Positions 33,006 through 42,040 of a stretch of DNA of 64,000 nt are shown in pieces. Both the position numbers and the translations under genes were made by a program. Within the stretch, counting starts at the first letter, position 1. The number at the start of each line of letters is the position of its first letter. Source of the DNA: Spirochaetota bacterium (GTDB lineage: Bacteria > Spirochaetota > Brachyspiria > Brachyspirales > JACRPF01); NCBI GenBank assembly GCA_016214035.1, contig JACRPF010000004.1, forward strand, positions 80,322-144,321, given 5' to 3'. The notes below the pieces were generated by a model. It had not been told where the DNA came from and ran no database searches. It worked only from the letters and a program-made list of their open reading frames with translations.

Positions 33006-33509
33006 ATGGCCACGAAAACGAATGCACTGTTGGGACTGGACACCGGTCTTATCAGCGATTACGCCGAGTTTTTTACAAAAAACGATATCACCGAACTTCA
33101 TCTTGCCTCGAACGGCATAACGCTCACCATGAGAAAAGGCGCACCCGCCGCCGCACCGGTCACGGTTGTTACCGCTGCACCGGCCGCTGTTGCAGCCACG
33201 GCAGCACCGGCGGCAGCCTCAGCACCGGCCGCTTCAGCGCCTGCTGCACCCGCACCCGCCGATGATTCCAAATATCAAAAAATCACCTCCCCCATCGTCG
33301 GTACATTCTATCGTGCGCCCTCGCCCGAAGCACCTGTCTTCGTGAAGGAAGGCGACAACGTTTCCGAAGACACCGTCGTCTGCATCGTTGAAGCGATGAA
33401 AATGATGAACGAACTGAAAGCGGGCGTCAAAGGCCGCATCCATAAAATCCTTCTCGCGAACGGTCAGCCGGTGACGCAGGGCATGCCGTTGTTCCTGGTG
33501 GACAAATAG
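33006..33509 (+). CDS. accB: Biotin carboxyl carrier protein of acetyl-CoA carboxylase
   Basis: Carries the carboxyl group in the first step of fatty-acid synthesis. The 167-residue protein has an N-terminal oligomerisation region (1-45, ISDYAEFFTKNDITELHL), a flexible Ala/Pro-rich linker (about 48-85) and the biotinyl domain (about 90-167) with the modified lysine in EAMKMMNE. SPIVGTFYRAPSPEAPVFV is typical of AccB. AAGGA precedes the ATG. accC does not follow, as it would in many bacteria; the next gene is an exported protein, so biotin carboxylase must be encoded elsewhere. Confidence 0.95.
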   Translation: MATKTNALLGLDTGLISDYAEFFTKNDITELHLASNGITLTMRKGAPAAAPVTVVTAAPAAVAATAAPAAASAPAASAPAAPAPADDSKYQKITSPIVGTFYRAPSPEAPVFVKEGDNVSEDTVVCIVEAMKMMNELKAGVKGRIHKILLANGQPVTQGMPLFLVDK

Positions 33510-33539
33510 TATTAGTTCCCGGCGATGGAGATAACCTAT

Positions 33540-34628
33540 ATGCCCGTCAACATCCGCCGTATGCTGCCGGTATTTTTATTCGGATGCATCTCACTGCTCT
33601 CTGCATCCGAGGGTGCGCACACCCCGGAGAAAAGAAGCGCTGCTGCCGACACGGTCTCATTTTATACAAACTACATAGTCACCGCTGAAGCAAGCGCGCA
33701 ATCCCCGGAAGAGGTGCGCCATCACCCGTCAGGTGGCATACAGGCGCAGCGTAACGCCGAGGCTGCCGCAAAAGACAATCTTATGCGCGTATGCGGTAAA
33801 CTCATCGTCGACGGAGAACATACCGTCGCCGATCTGTATGCACAAAACGATGCGTTCGGGCATGCCGTCTCCGGCGCCGTCAGCAGCGCACGTCTCATGT
33901 CGGTGGGGCACGCTGCAAACGCCACGGTCACCGTCCGCATGGGCCTTCCGCTTACGGGCGCGAACGGGATTATGCACGAAGCTATTCTGTCCCTTGCCGT
34001 GACGCGCAGTATCGAGTACGGGAAACTGTTTCCCGCGCTGCCGCCGGAACTTGCCGGCACCAATTTCACCGGACTTATCATCGACGCACGCGATATCGAT
34101 GCCGCGTGCGCTTTTTTCCCTTCACTGTTCGACACCCGGGGCGTTCTTGTCTACGGCATCCCGTATGTCGACCAGCGCGCCGCCGCACACAACGGACTTG
34201 TCCGCTATGTGCGGGGAGTCGGTGAAGTAGACCGCATGCTCACCCGCATGAAAAACCTCGCTGCACTCAACGCAATCGCCGCCAAGGCGACACGGCTCAT
34301 TGAGATAACCGCCGAAGCGGAGCACATGAAGTTCATCGAAGACGTCTCTCATTTTATGATCAGCAAAACCGTGCTTGAAAAGACAAAAGAGATGAACCGC
34401 ATCAAGTTCGCCGAAGAGTTCATAAAAAGGGCGAAACTCGAACATGAAAAAAAGCTTGACACCACATGGCGGCTTGGCCGCAACCCCTATAGAATCGTCG
34501 GCTGGCGCACACGCGGATTGAACCGTTGCGATATCATCATCGACGATTATGATGCGCGCATCATCGTCGGCAACGCAAAACTGCAGTCGGCGCTCAGAGA
34601 ATGCCGCGCGGTCATCATCGTTCCGTAA
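33540..34628 (+). CDS. Exported LPP20/FlgT-like protein
   Basis: About 362 residues, with a signal peptide at the N-terminus (MLPVFLFGCISLLSASEG; about 9-26). Residues about 55-130 look like the LPP20/FlgT-N domain: a QAQRNAEAAAKDNLMRVCG helix (AR--A---A---L-----g), then a strand-rich part, RLMSVGHAANATVTVRMGLPL. The C-terminal half is helix-rich with many charged residues. LPP20-type proteins occur with flagellar or outer-membrane functions; the exact role is unknown. ATG 33540 is chosen because GGAG lies 9 bases ahead and the signal peptide follows. Thirty bases after accB on the same strand, so likely co-transcribed. Confidence 0.65.
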   Translation: MPVNIRRMLPVFLFGCISLLSASEGAHTPEKRSAAADTVSFYTNYIVTAEASAQSPEEVRHHPSGGIQAQRNAEAAAKDNLMRVCGKLIVDGEHTVADLYAQNDAFGHAVSGAVSSARLMSVGHAANATVTVRMGLPLTGANGIMHEAILSLAVTRSIEYGKLFPALPPELAGTNFTGLIIDARDIDAACAFFPSLFDTRGVLVYGIPYVDQRAAAHNGLVRYVRGVGEVDRMLTRMKNLAALNAIAAKATRLIEITAEAEHMKFIEDVSHFMISKTVLEKTKEMNRIKFAEEFIKRAKLEHEKKLDTTWRLGRNPYRIVGWRTRGLNRCDIIIDDYDARIIVGNAKLQSALRECRAVIIVP

Positions 34629-34640
34629 CGCGATATATCG

Positions 34641-35342
34641 CTACCGCGCAAGCGGCCTGCTGTCAAGCGAAAAGACCTGACAACTCGCGGCGCTCAAAAA
34701 ACCAAGCTGAACCGCAAACCGCGCGACATCGTCCGGTGACTGCTCACGCCGCAGCAGATTGTCGTTCACCAGGCTGTCATACGCCGTCCGATTCATTGCT
34801 GCGGTCATCGACGAAGCGAATACACCCGGCACTATCGTATTAATCCGTGTATCATGAATCGCGAGCTCCGGCGCGAGTTCGTACATAAGACCTATCAGCG
34901 CCCCTTTGACGGCCGCATATACCGACTGCCCGCGCGCGCCGCGTATACCGACTGCTGAACCGATAAGCACCACATGGCCGCCGCGAAGACGCTTACCGAA
35001 CGTCCGTATGATACGCCGCGGAGCCGACACAAAGGAATCAATCGCCGCTTCCAGTCTTGCGACCGATTCGTTTACCAGCAATCTGTCCTCATTGGTTCCC
35101 GCATTGATGATAAGCGCGCCGATATCTCCCGGAACCGCGTCGCATATCTTTGAAGACGATAGCGGATCGGCAAGATCGGCATGAAGCGGCGTTACTCGTT
35201 CATGTGCCGACGGGAGTCTGTTACGATACACCGCGACGACAGGATATGATTTGTGAAATGCCTCCGTGAGCGCACTGCCGAGTGTTCCGCCGGCACCTAC
35301 GATGACCGCCGTACGATCAGCGTGTTCGGGGTTTGAAAACAT
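34641..35342 (-). CDS. Short-chain dehydrogenase/reductase
   Basis: A 233-residue Rossmann-fold oxidoreductase. It has the nucleotide-binding GAGGTLGSAL (about 17-26), NAGT (near 83), the catalytic Ser in LIGSAVG and the YAAVK Tyr/Lys pair near 140, plus IVPGVF. These fit a classical SDR using NAD(P)H. The substrate is unknown. It overlaps pgsA by 26 bases, so it is its co-transcribed downstream partner, which may hint at a link to lipid metabolism but is weak evidence. The C-terminus ends in SLDSRPLAR. Confidence 0.88.
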   Translation of the reverse strand: MFSNPEHADRTAVIVGAGGTLGSALTEAFHKSYPVVAVYRNRLPSAHERVTPLHADLADPLSSSKICDAVPGDIGALIINAGTNEDRLLVNESVARLEAAIDSFVSAPRRIIRTFGKRLRGGHVVLIGSAVGIRGARGQSVYAAVKGALIGLMYELAPELAIHDTRINTIVPGVFASSMTAAMNRTAYDSLVNDNLLRREQSPDDVARFAVQLGFLSAASCQVFSLDSRPLAR

Positions 35343-35886
35343 AACGGATGAGATAGTTGATGCCGGCGGTCAGTATTGCTGCATATGAGATACCGGCGAA
35401 TACGAATCCGACCTTCGGATATTTATCCGCATAACCCGCGATGATCAGAAAAAACGTCATACAGAGCGCGAATACGGCGAATTTCCCGAACATGCTCGAC
35501 ATCGGGATGAATCCCTTGCGGTTGATCACGAATATACCCAGGAAAAAGGTGAGTATTTCCTTGAAGAGAATAAGCGCTATCAGGCCGATAAATATCGGGT
35601 GCAGATGGCGGATGAACGCGAGTGAAATAATAATCGTCACAATGCTTACTTTGTCGGCAAGCGGATCGAGCACTTTTCCGATATCGGTCACCTGGCCGAA
35701 GGTACGCGCCCAGAAACCGTCGAGCATGTCGGTAACCGCCATGAGGACGATTATCGCTATTACCACACGCCATGCATCACGGAACATGAAGTAAACGACG
35801 AACGGCGTAAGTACAATACGGGACATGCTCAACCAGTTTGAAACGGTGTTGAAGCGCTGCTGCGCTATGTTTTTTACATTAGACAT
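35317..35886 (-). CDS. pgsA: CDP-alcohol phosphatidyltransferase, probably CDP-diacylglycerol--glycerol-3-phosphate 3-phosphatidyltransferase
   Basis: Makes phosphatidylglycerol phosphate, the first committed step of anionic phospholipids. The 189-residue integral membrane protein has about five to six hydrophobic segments. The catalytic motif DG-x2-AR-x8-G-x3-D-x3-D is intact: DGFWAR, then G, D and D of GKVLDPLAD (about 56-78). The N-terminal SNWLSMSRIVLTPFVVY is typical of PgsA. ATG 35886 is chosen because AAGG lies 8-9 bases ahead. Promoter at 35911-35938. Confidence 0.88.
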   Translation of the reverse strand: MSNVKNIAQQRFNTVSNWLSMSRIVLTPFVVYFMFRDAWRVVIAIIVLMAVTDMLDGFWARTFGQVTDIGKVLDPLADKVSIVTIIISLAFIRHLHPIFIGLIALILFKEILTFFLGIFVINRKGFIPMSSMFGKFAVFALCMTFFLIIAGYADKYPKVGFVFAGISYAAILTAGINYLIRYVFKPRTR

Positions 35887-35910
35887 GGACATATACCTTG
35901 CAATAAAGGC

Positions 35911-35938
35911 ATAATACCACACTGACCCGGGAAGTCAA
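35911..35938 (-). promoter_or_regulatory. Sigma-70 type promoter for pgsA-SDR operon
   Basis: On the minus strand TTGACT (35938-35933), 16-base spacer, TATTAT (35916-35911). The transcript would start about 20 bases before the ATG. Confidence 0.7.
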
Positions 35939-35964
35939 TCCGATTTTTTGACCGCCGCTTCTTT

Positions 35965-37089
35965 TCAGTTATCCCCGGAAACCACTTGAGCATATCGTAC
36001 GAGAGCGGTGGCGAACTGCCTGCCGAATATCCGCCATACCGACGCGCCGGGTATCGTCTGAGCCGACGGTATCCAGTTCGAATTGAGTTCATACACAACG
36101 CCGTCGATGCCGAACATGGAACGGAGCCCTTCACCGAACGTACTGCCGCCCGCACCCGCGGTGACGCCTTCCGTGTAATAGGTATGTTTACGCATGATCG
36201 CATCAAGAATGGCCATGCGTTCGTCGAATCCCGCGTCAATGCCCGATGCACCGATATGCAGCATTCCGTAATCGTCATCATGAAGGTCCATGGCGAAAAA
36301 CGGTAGCGCGTTATCGATCTGCTTCTGCCTGAGCCACTCGATAAGTGCATGATTTTCCGGAACAAGAATGGGGTCGAACGCGGCATCCTTGCCGAATCCC
36401 CGATTCAGATCATAGCCGTTTACATTGAACCGGGTATGCCCGCGCACCACGCCGTCCTTGGCGGTCATCGGGAGAATGTGGATATCGATACCATCGAGTA
36501 TTGCCGGATCTTCCAAAACACCATCGATGATGCCTTCGATAAACCAGTTACCGCCCGCCTCCCATGGATGCGCACGACCGCGTATGAGCACGCTCCGTTT
36601 AGCGTGACCGTTGGACAGCGTTATCAGCTCAAGCGGACGGGCTTCAACTGTTTTCCCGATCACGGCAACCGATGCGCGTTTTTCTGCAGAGAGACGTGAA
36701 AGGAGCGATTGAAGATGCGCCGTTGTATACGGTTCGATGCGGGCGATATACACGGAATCGCTTCCGGGTGTGATCTCAGCCCGGAGACTTCTGTCAGACT
36801 GCTGTTCAAAATAAAAGGGCATCCATTTCAAACCGTCGGCAGAGTAGCAGTTCCCGATCTTTTTCGCGAATGCGTTCACCCGTTTACCGCCGTAGATATT
36901 TTCCTTCGGCGGTATACGGAGCGTCAGTTTCCCCGAAATGCCTGAAACCCTGAAATGCCAATGTGTCAGCTGCCGGTTCGATGAGCCGTTCTCGTAATCA
37001 TAGTTCGGCGATACGACGAGTTCGCCGTCCACCGCTTCCCAGTCCATCGGCGAACCGTTCTCAAAAGCGTGGTTCACATAGAGCGCCAT
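35965..37089 (-). CDS. M14-family zinc carboxypeptidase
   Basis: A 374-residue metallocarboxypeptidase. The N-terminal beta-sandwich (about 1-130) followed by the peptidase domain (about 135-374) resembles the cytosolic-carboxypeptidase-like branch of M14. Zinc ligands are His and Glu of RGRAHPWEAG (about 178) and the later His of DLHDDD (near 275). The substrate-binding NVNGYDLNRGF and the general-base Glu in YELNS are present. Bacterial members trim peptide or amino-acid conjugates; the substrate is not evident. No signal peptide. Divergent from the ACT gene; downstream is pgsA's promoter region, a 78-base gap. Confidence 0.85.
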   Translation of the reverse strand: MALYVNHAFENGSPMDWEAVDGELVVSPNYDYENGSSNRQLTHWHFRVSGISGKLTLRIPPKENIYGGKRVNAFAKKIGNCYSADGLKWMPFYFEQQSDRSLRAEITPGSDSVYIARIEPYTTAHLQSLLSRLSAEKRASVAVIGKTVEARPLELITLSNGHAKRSVLIRGRAHPWEAGGNWFIEGIIDGVLEDPAILDGIDIHILPMTAKDGVVRGHTRFNVNGYDLNRGFGKDAAFDPILVPENHALIEWLRQKQIDNALPFFAMDLHDDDYGMLHIGASGIDAGFDERMAILDAIMRKHTYYTEGVTAGAGGSTFGEGLRSMFGIDGVVYELNSNWIPSAQTIPGASVWRIFGRQFATALVRYAQVVSGDN

Positions 37090-37109
37090 AATAGATCCCG
37101 TATGTTTTA

Positions 37110-37137
37110 TTGCATTTTGCCGCTGTCATTGTACAAT
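37110..37137 (+). promoter_or_regulatory. Promoter for the ACT-paaK pair
   Basis: TTGCAT (37110-37115), 16-base spacer, TACAAT (37132-37137). Leader of about 24 bases including AAGGAG. Confidence 0.6.
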
Positions 37138-37167
37138 ATCGCATTACGTTTGCAAGGAGCGTGTTGC

Positions 37168-37569
37168 ATGCTGCAGCAACAGTTATCGGTGTTTCTCCAG
37201 AACAAAGCCGGCCGTGCCGCGGAGATATGCAGGACCATCGGCGAGGCCGGGGTGAACATCGTCGGATTTGATATCGCCGATACGCCGGAAGGCTACGGCA
37301 TATTCCGCGTGCTCGTTGACGATCCGCAGACCGCTCTCGACATACTGCACACGCACGGCATCACCGTCACGAAGAACGATGTGGTCGTCATAAAACTCGG
37401 GCATACGCCGGGAACACTCGGAAAACTGCTTTCGATAATCGCAAACGAAGGGCTTAATATCGATTACATGTACGCCGGGGCGGACAACACACTGGTGTTC
37501 CATTTCGATAAAAACGAACATGCAATCCGGGTGCTGACCGATGGCGGATACACCGTCGTGAAACAATAG
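37168..37569 (+). CDS. Tandem ACT-domain protein
   Basis: A 133-residue protein made of two ACT domains: residues about 3-65 (QLSVFLQNKAGRAAEICRTI) and about 70-133 (VVIKLGHTPGTLGKLLSIIA). ACT domains bind amino acids or similar ligands. The gene for this family is very often next to a phenylacetate--CoA ligase-like gene, as here (28 bases), which suggests a regulatory or sensor role for amino-acid-derived aryl acids. ATG 37168 is chosen because AAGGAG lies 8 bases ahead. Confidence 0.88.
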   Translation: MLQQQLSVFLQNKAGRAAEICRTIGEAGVNIVGFDIADTPEGYGIFRVLVDDPQTALDILHTHGITVTKNDVVVIKLGHTPGTLGKLLSIIANEGLNIDYMYAGADNTLVFHFDKNEHAIRVLTDGGYTVVKQ

Positions 37570-37597
37570 CATTTACAATACACTCAAGGCGTACAGC

Positions 37598-38899
37598 ATG
37601 GAATACTTTCAGAAAGACATTGAAACGATAAGCCGCGATAAGCTTCTGGCGCTTCAGGAAACCCGGCTTATAACATCGCTCAAGGCTGCGGCGAATACCC
37701 CGTTCTACGCAAAGAAATATGCCGACAGCGGTGTATCCACCGGCGATATCACCACGATAGACGCATTCCGTAAACTGCCGTTCACCACGAAGGACGATCT
37801 CAGATTAAGTTATCCCAACGGCATGTGCGCCATCCCCGACGAGGACATTGTCCGCATGCACGCGTCATCGGGGACCACCGGCAAGCCGACGGTCATCTTC
37901 CATTCAGCGCATGACATCGATGTATGGACCGACCTGGTCGCACGATCGCTTTTTATGGCCGGCATGCGCAAGCGTGATGTATTTCAGAATATGATGACAT
38001 ACGGACTGTTCACCGGCGGACTGGGACTCCACTACGGTGCGGAACGTCTGGGCATGATGGTTATCCCCGCGTCATCGGGCAACACGAAACGGCAGATCGA
38101 CCTTATGACGGACTTTCACACCACCGCGATGCACATCACGCCGTCGTACGCGCTTCATTTCGCCGAAGAGGTGGTGGCGCACGGATTCGATCCGAAGGAT
38201 CTCGGCCTTAAGTTCGCGGTCATGGGCGCCGAGCCCTATTCGCTCGCAACGGCAAAAAAGATAGAAGCCGCATTCGGCGTCCAGGTGTTCAACTGTTACG
38301 GACTTTCCGAAATGAACGGACCGGCAGTGGCATTCGAATGCCCGGTGAAAAACGGCATGCATATCTGGGAAGACAGTTACTTCGTCGAGATCATCAATCC
38401 CGAAACGCTCAAACCGGCAAACCCGGGTGAAAAAGGCGAACTCGTGCTCACCACGATCAACCGCACCGCCATGCCGATCATACGCTATCGGACGAAAGAT
38501 CTCACGATGCTCTACGAGGAAACCTGCGCCTGCGGCAGGACGCACAAACGCATCGAGCGCATACTCGGCCGTACCGACGACATGCTCATCATCAGCGGCG
38601 TGAATGTATTTCCATCGCAGATAGAACACGTACTCATGGAAATACCCGAGGTCGGCAATAATTATCAGATAGTCCTCACCCGCGAGGGGCATCTGGATAA
38701 AATGCTCGTTAAAGTGGAATTGTATGAAAAGATATTTAAAGGCGATCTGTCGCAATTGCATACGATACAGAAAAAGATCGAGCATGAACTGAAAAGCGCA
38801 CTGCTCATATCGCCGCGGGTGAAGCTCACCGAGCCCGGCGAGATACCGCCGTCTACCGGCAAGGCAAAGCGCGTTGACGATCAGCGCGGATCGTTTTAA
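37598..38899 (+). CDS. Phenylacetate--CoA ligase-like adenylating enzyme
   Basis: A 433-residue AMP-forming ligase of the PaaK type, which activates phenylacetate or related aryl acids (for example arylacetates from amino-acid breakdown) to CoA thioesters. Motifs: P-loop-like HASSGTTGKPTVIFH (about 88-102), NCYGLSEMNGPAVAFEC near 236, YRTKDLTML near 295, the CACGRTHKRI zinc-like motif, and GRTDDMLIISGVNVFPSQIE near 325. The catalytic Lys of the C-terminal domain is in TGKAKR near 425. Its partner is the ACT gene upstream. Its last 4 bases overlap the convergent ribE gene. Confidence 0.9.
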   Translation: MEYFQKDIETISRDKLLALQETRLITSLKAAANTPFYAKKYADSGVSTGDITTIDAFRKLPFTTKDDLRLSYPNGMCAIPDEDIVRMHASSGTTGKPTVIFHSAHDIDVWTDLVARSLFMAGMRKRDVFQNMMTYGLFTGGLGLHYGAERLGMMVIPASSGNTKRQIDLMTDFHTTAMHITPSYALHFAEEVVAHGFDPKDLGLKFAVMGAEPYSLATAKKIEAAFGVQVFNCYGLSEMNGPAVAFECPVKNGMHIWEDSYFVEIINPETLKPANPGEKGELVLTTINRTAMPIIRYRTKDLTMLYEETCACGRTHKRIERILGRTDDMLIISGVNVFPSQIEHVLMEIPEVGNNYQIVLTREGHLDKMLVKVELYEKIFKGDLSQLHTIQKKIEHELKSALLISPRVKLTEPGEIPPSTGKAKRVDDQRGSF

Positions 38900-39528
38900 T
38901 TCTCAAGCAGCTCGTTCAAATACGCATCTCTATTGCGTCCGGCCGCACCGGTAAGCCGTTCGACGTATTTTGCAAGAATATCGACTTCAATATTTACATA
39001 CGCGCCCGGCGACAGATCAAGCAGATTCGTATGTTTAATCGTATAGGGTATGAGTACTATCGTGAATGTTGTCTCCCCAACCGCATAAACGGTAAGCGAG
39101 ACCCCGTTCACTGCCACTGAACCTTTTGTGACAAGATAACGCCCCCACCCGGTACCGAGCGAGAACACCGCATGCCACGCGTCGGCCTGTTTGGCAAGCG
39201 ATACCAGCGTGGACTCACCGTCGATATGCCCCAGGACGAGATGCCCGTCAAAACGTCCGGTTGCCGGCATCGCGCGTTCAAGATTGACCGTATCACCGGT
39301 ATGAAGCCGTTTTAGATTGGTAAGTTCCAGTGTTGCCGCTGTGGCGAAGAACGTGAACCCGTCCTTCCGCGCATCGGTGACGGTCTGACACACACCGTTG
39401 ATGCTGACACTGTCGCCGTTTTTGAGACTTGTGCAGAACGCCGTGTCCGCCGACACCGACAACGATGCTCCGTTGCCGCCGTGCGATGACTGGACACGGC
39501 CCGTCAGTTCAACGATGCCGGTGAACAT
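38896..39528 (-). CDS. ribE: Riboflavin synthase, alpha subunit
   Basis: Dismutates two 6,7-dimethyl-8-ribityllumazine molecules to riboflavin. The 210-residue protein begins MFTGIVELTG and shows the family's two-fold internal repeat: SVSINGVCQTV in the first half and SVAVNGVSLTVY in the second, with LVLGHIDG between them. The start overlaps the stop of the SurA-like gene by a single base (TGATG), so it is translationally coupled as the third gene of a murI-surA-ribE operon. No FMN riboswitch is visible upstream. Confidence 0.93.
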   Translation of the reverse strand: MFTGIVELTGRVQSSHGGNGASLSVSADTAFCTSLKNGDSVSINGVCQTVTDARKDGFTFFATAATLELTNLKRLHTGDTVNLERAMPATGRFDGHLVLGHIDGESTLVSLAKQADAWHAVFSLGTGWGRYLVTKGSVAVNGVSLTVYAVGETTFTIVLIPYTIKHTNLLDLSPGAYVNIEVDILAKYVERLTGAAGRNRDAYLNELLEN

Positions 39529-40454
39529 CAGCGCATTTTCTTGACGACCGCGCGCTGCATCTGCCGGTCAAGCCACGTGGTAAATTCGTCATTGCGTCTT
39601 TTCAGATACAGTTCGTTCTTTATGCGCGTCTTCACATCGCGGAACGCAACATCAGCGCCCTTGCGCACCTCGGTGACCTTGATAAACCAGAATCCGCTTC
39701 TGTCCTCTTTTATATCGCTGATGAACCCCGCCTTCTTTCCCCGGGCGATGAAATCCGGCGCGAACTCCGCCATGCGCTGCATCGGCAGCCAGCCCATGTC
39801 ACCGCCCTTATCGCGGGTATTGGGGTCATCGGATAATTCCTTGGCAATGGCGGCAAAATCACCGCCCGCAGAAACCCGGCGGTACGCTTCATCGATAAGC
39901 TTGCGTTTTTTGCCTTTCTCGGAGAACGACATCTGCATCGGTGCGTTCTGAAATATCCAGAACACGTGCGCCTCATCGAGGCTCGTCTTGTTCGTTTTAA
40001 AATACTCCTCGGCGTCCTCATCCGAAGGCTCTTTCACGGTTAACACCATACTGAACAGATGCTGCATCAAAAGCTGTTTTTTTATTCCCTCGGCGTATAT
40101 ATCATATACGTTCTCGGCGCGCAGACGCTTTTCGAACTCTTCGGCAGTCTGTATGCCGTTCTGCTTTGCCACTTCGAGCATCGCCGCCTTCAGTTCACTG
40201 TCGGCAACGACGATATTGTACTTCTTCGCCTGCTGCTTGAGCACGAGATCACGCACGAGCTCGTTGAGCACCATCTCGTCGGATATCACCTGCCCCGCCG
40301 CTGCGGCCTGCTTCTTGAGCGTGTCGCGTTTCTGATTGTATTCATACATCGTGACGGCATCGTCATTGACAACCGCGATGACGCGGTCGATGACATCCGC
40401 CGAAAGTATCCCGGCGACAGCCAGTATGAGTAACGAACATTTGAGCTTTTTCAC
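39528..40454 (-). CDS. Periplasmic parvulin-type peptidyl-prolyl isomerase (SurA-like)
   Basis: A 308-residue exported chaperone/isomerase. Signal peptide about 1-19 (LILAVAGILSA). The SurA N-terminal domain (about 20-150) reads VIDRVIAVVNDDAVTMYEY and the parvulin domain (about 165-275) has RRVSAGGDFAAIAKELSDDP and DKGGDMGWLP. Like other short SurA homologues it has one isomerase domain, not two. In diderms it helps outer-membrane proteins fold. The start is GTG, with a 4-base overlap with the murI stop (GTGA). Confidence 0.88.
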   Translation of the reverse strand: MKKLKCSLLILAVAGILSADVIDRVIAVVNDDAVTMYEYNQKRDTLKKQAAAAGQVISDEMVLNELVRDLVLKQQAKKYNIVVADSELKAAMLEVAKQNGIQTAEEFEKRLRAENVYDIYAEGIKKQLLMQHLFSMVLTVKEPSDEDAEEYFKTNKTSLDEAHVFWIFQNAPMQMSFSEKGKKRKLIDEAYRRVSAGGDFAAIAKELSDDPNTRDKGGDMGWLPMQRMAEFAPDFIARGKKAGFISDIKEDRSGFWFIKVTEVRKGADVAFRDVKTRIKNELYLKRRNDEFTTWLDRQMQRAVVKKMR

Positions 40455-41233
40455 AGTGCAATCTCCTCGATGATTATATCTGATCGTTTTAATATCCGTT
40501 TGGCGATCACCAGAAAGTTTTCCGACATATCGGTGACATAATATGAATGCTGCGGAACACCGGCTGATGCGACGATATTCCTGTCCGATAAAAGCTTTGC
40601 AAGATCCTCCGCGACAGCCGTAGCCGAATCGACCAGGGTAATCTTCCGGTACAGTTCAGCGATGGCGTCCTTGATGAGCGGATAATGCGTGCAGCCGAGG
40701 ATGAGCGTATCGATGGACCCCACCATGTCGGCGAGATATTCCTTTATGATGAGCTTCGCGGCCGGATGGTCCTGAAAATTCTCCTCGATGACGGGCACGA
40801 ACAGCGGACATGCCTTCTGCACTACGGTGACGCTCAAGTCGCGCGCGGCAAGCGCTTCGGTATACGCGCCGCTTTTTACCGTCCGGTAGGTGCCGATGAC
40901 ACCGACATGACGGCTCTTCGTGTGCGCAAGCGCCTGACGGGCCCCTGCATCGATGACGCCGATGATAGGAATGCTGAATTTCGCCCGAAGTGAATCAAGC
41001 GCCGCTGCCGATGCGGTATTGCACGCCACGACAACCGCTTTCACGCCTTTGGACAGCAGGAATGATACGTTCTGTATCGAAAATTCAATAATGCTCTTCT
41101 TAGATTTGTTACCATACGGCACACGCGCGGTGTCGCCGATATACACGATGGATTCAGCAGGCAGAAGCTCCTGAATCGCCTTGACAACGGTAAGCCCGCC
41201 CACGCCTGAATCAAATACGCCGATTGATGACAA
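40451..41233 (-). CDS. murI: Glutamate racemase
   Basis: Makes D-glutamate for peptidoglycan. The 260-residue cofactor-independent racemase has both catalytic cysteines, in ACNTASA (about 70) and GCTHYP (about 181), the N-terminal GVFDSGVGGLTV and the DTARVPYG loop. The start is TTG at 41233: AGGAG is spaced 6-7 bases upstream, and the protein begins at the conserved SIGVFDSG. First gene of the operon murI-surA-ribE, with the promoter at 41258-41285. Confidence 0.95.
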   Translation of the reverse strand: MSSIGVFDSGVGGLTVVKAIQELLPAESIVYIGDTARVPYGNKSKKSIIEFSIQNVSFLLSKGVKAVVVACNTASAAALDSLRAKFSIPIIGVIDAGARQALAHTKSRHVGVIGTYRTVKSGAYTEALAARDLSVTVVQKACPLFVPVIEENFQDHPAAKLIIKEYLADMVGSIDTLILGCTHYPLIKDAIAELYRKITLVDSATAVAEDLAKLLSDRNIVASAGVPQHSYYVTDMSENFLVIAKRILKRSDIIIEEIAL

Positions 41234-41257
41234 CGATAACTCCTTATCGAGAGCAGT

Positions 41258-41285
41258 ATTCTATTTGATTACGGAGAAAAATCAA
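41258..41285 (-). promoter_or_regulatory. Sigma-70 type promoter for the murI operon
   Basis: On the minus strand TTGATT (41285-41280), 16-base spacer, TAGAAT (41263-41258). Leader of about 20 bases with AGGAG. Confidence 0.7.
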
Positions 41286-41334
41286 GGAAATCGCGGGCTA
41301 ATAACACTCTATTCTGAAACGTTGACAGCATCCA

Positions 41335-41432
41335 CTACGCGCATGGATGCGCGACAATACCGCAGATTTAGTCTTGCCCGCGATCGCTAGCGCAAGCGAT
41401 GCTGGAGGCATCGCGAGAGCGACAATAGCTAG
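41335..41432. repeat. Intergenic palindromic element, copy C
   Basis: Contains GCGCATGGATGCGC (41339-41352) and a stem ATCGCT/AGCGAT (41383-41400) around AGCGCA, then GGCATCGCGAGAGCGAC. These words closely match element D at 59104-59252 (GCGCATGGATGCGC; GCTAGCGCAAGCG; CGCGAGAGCGAC). It lies in a 345-bp gap between murI and a GNAT gene; the remaining stretch 41433-41578 has no gene that I can see. Confidence 0.7.
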
Positions 41433-41578
41433 TTTCATATCAACACCCATGTAAAACCCAATCGTAGCAATTAGGTCAAATGATTGAGTAACATCTCACA
41501 CTATATGCTGAACACTGTATTCCATACATGCCGGTTCGTCCGCACTGCCGGTATTATGCATTTCTGCGCCTTAATAGC

Positions 41579-42040
41579 TCACCTCACCTTTAACTCCATC
41601 CGATAACCTTGCACCTCTGTGCCGTCATCGTACCGCCGGGTAAAGGCATCGACAATAACGAACCCTACGGCTGTGTAGCAGCGTATCGCGCGCTCATTAT
41701 CCCGCCGCACGTTCAGATACACCGCATCGTAATTGAAAACCTTCCTTGCCGCACACACCGCCTGCATGACCGCACTTCGTCCGATGCCTTTCCCGAGCAT
41801 ACGTTCATCGCCGATCATTATCCCGAGGTCGTAGTGTACCGTGTCATAATGTAATTCTATCCACACGGCACCTGCTGCGGTTCCGTCAGCGGTGATGATA
41901 TACAGCCGCCATTCATCCGTATTCGTCTTGAATTTCCTCGGCAGATACCGGCTCATATGAGCGCGGCAATGCGCCATCCCCCCCCACGCCTCAAGCATCG
42001 GCAGATCGGATTCGGCATACGGCCGCAGTTCAATGTTCAT
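41579..42040 (-). CDS. GNAT family N-acetyltransferase
   Basis: A 153-residue acetyltransferase. It starts MNIELRPYAESDLPMLEAW and has the acetyl-CoA-binding segment MLGKGIGRSAVMQAV (Q/R-x2-G-x-G/A, here near 95) and a C-terminal NERAIRCYTAVGFVIVDAF, both typical of RimJ/RimL-like GNATs. The acceptor is unknown. The ATG at 42040 overlaps the stop of the HAD gene by 11 bases; a long in-frame extension upstream is only the shadow of that gene. Confidence 0.85.
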   Translation of the reverse strand: MNIELRPYAESDLPMLEAWGGMAHCRAHMSRYLPRKFKTNTDEWRLYIITADGTAAGAVWIELHYDTVHYDLGIMIGDERMLGKGIGRSAVMQAVCAARKVFNYDAVYLNVRRDNERAIRCYTAVGFVIVDAFTRRYDDGTEVQGYRMELKVR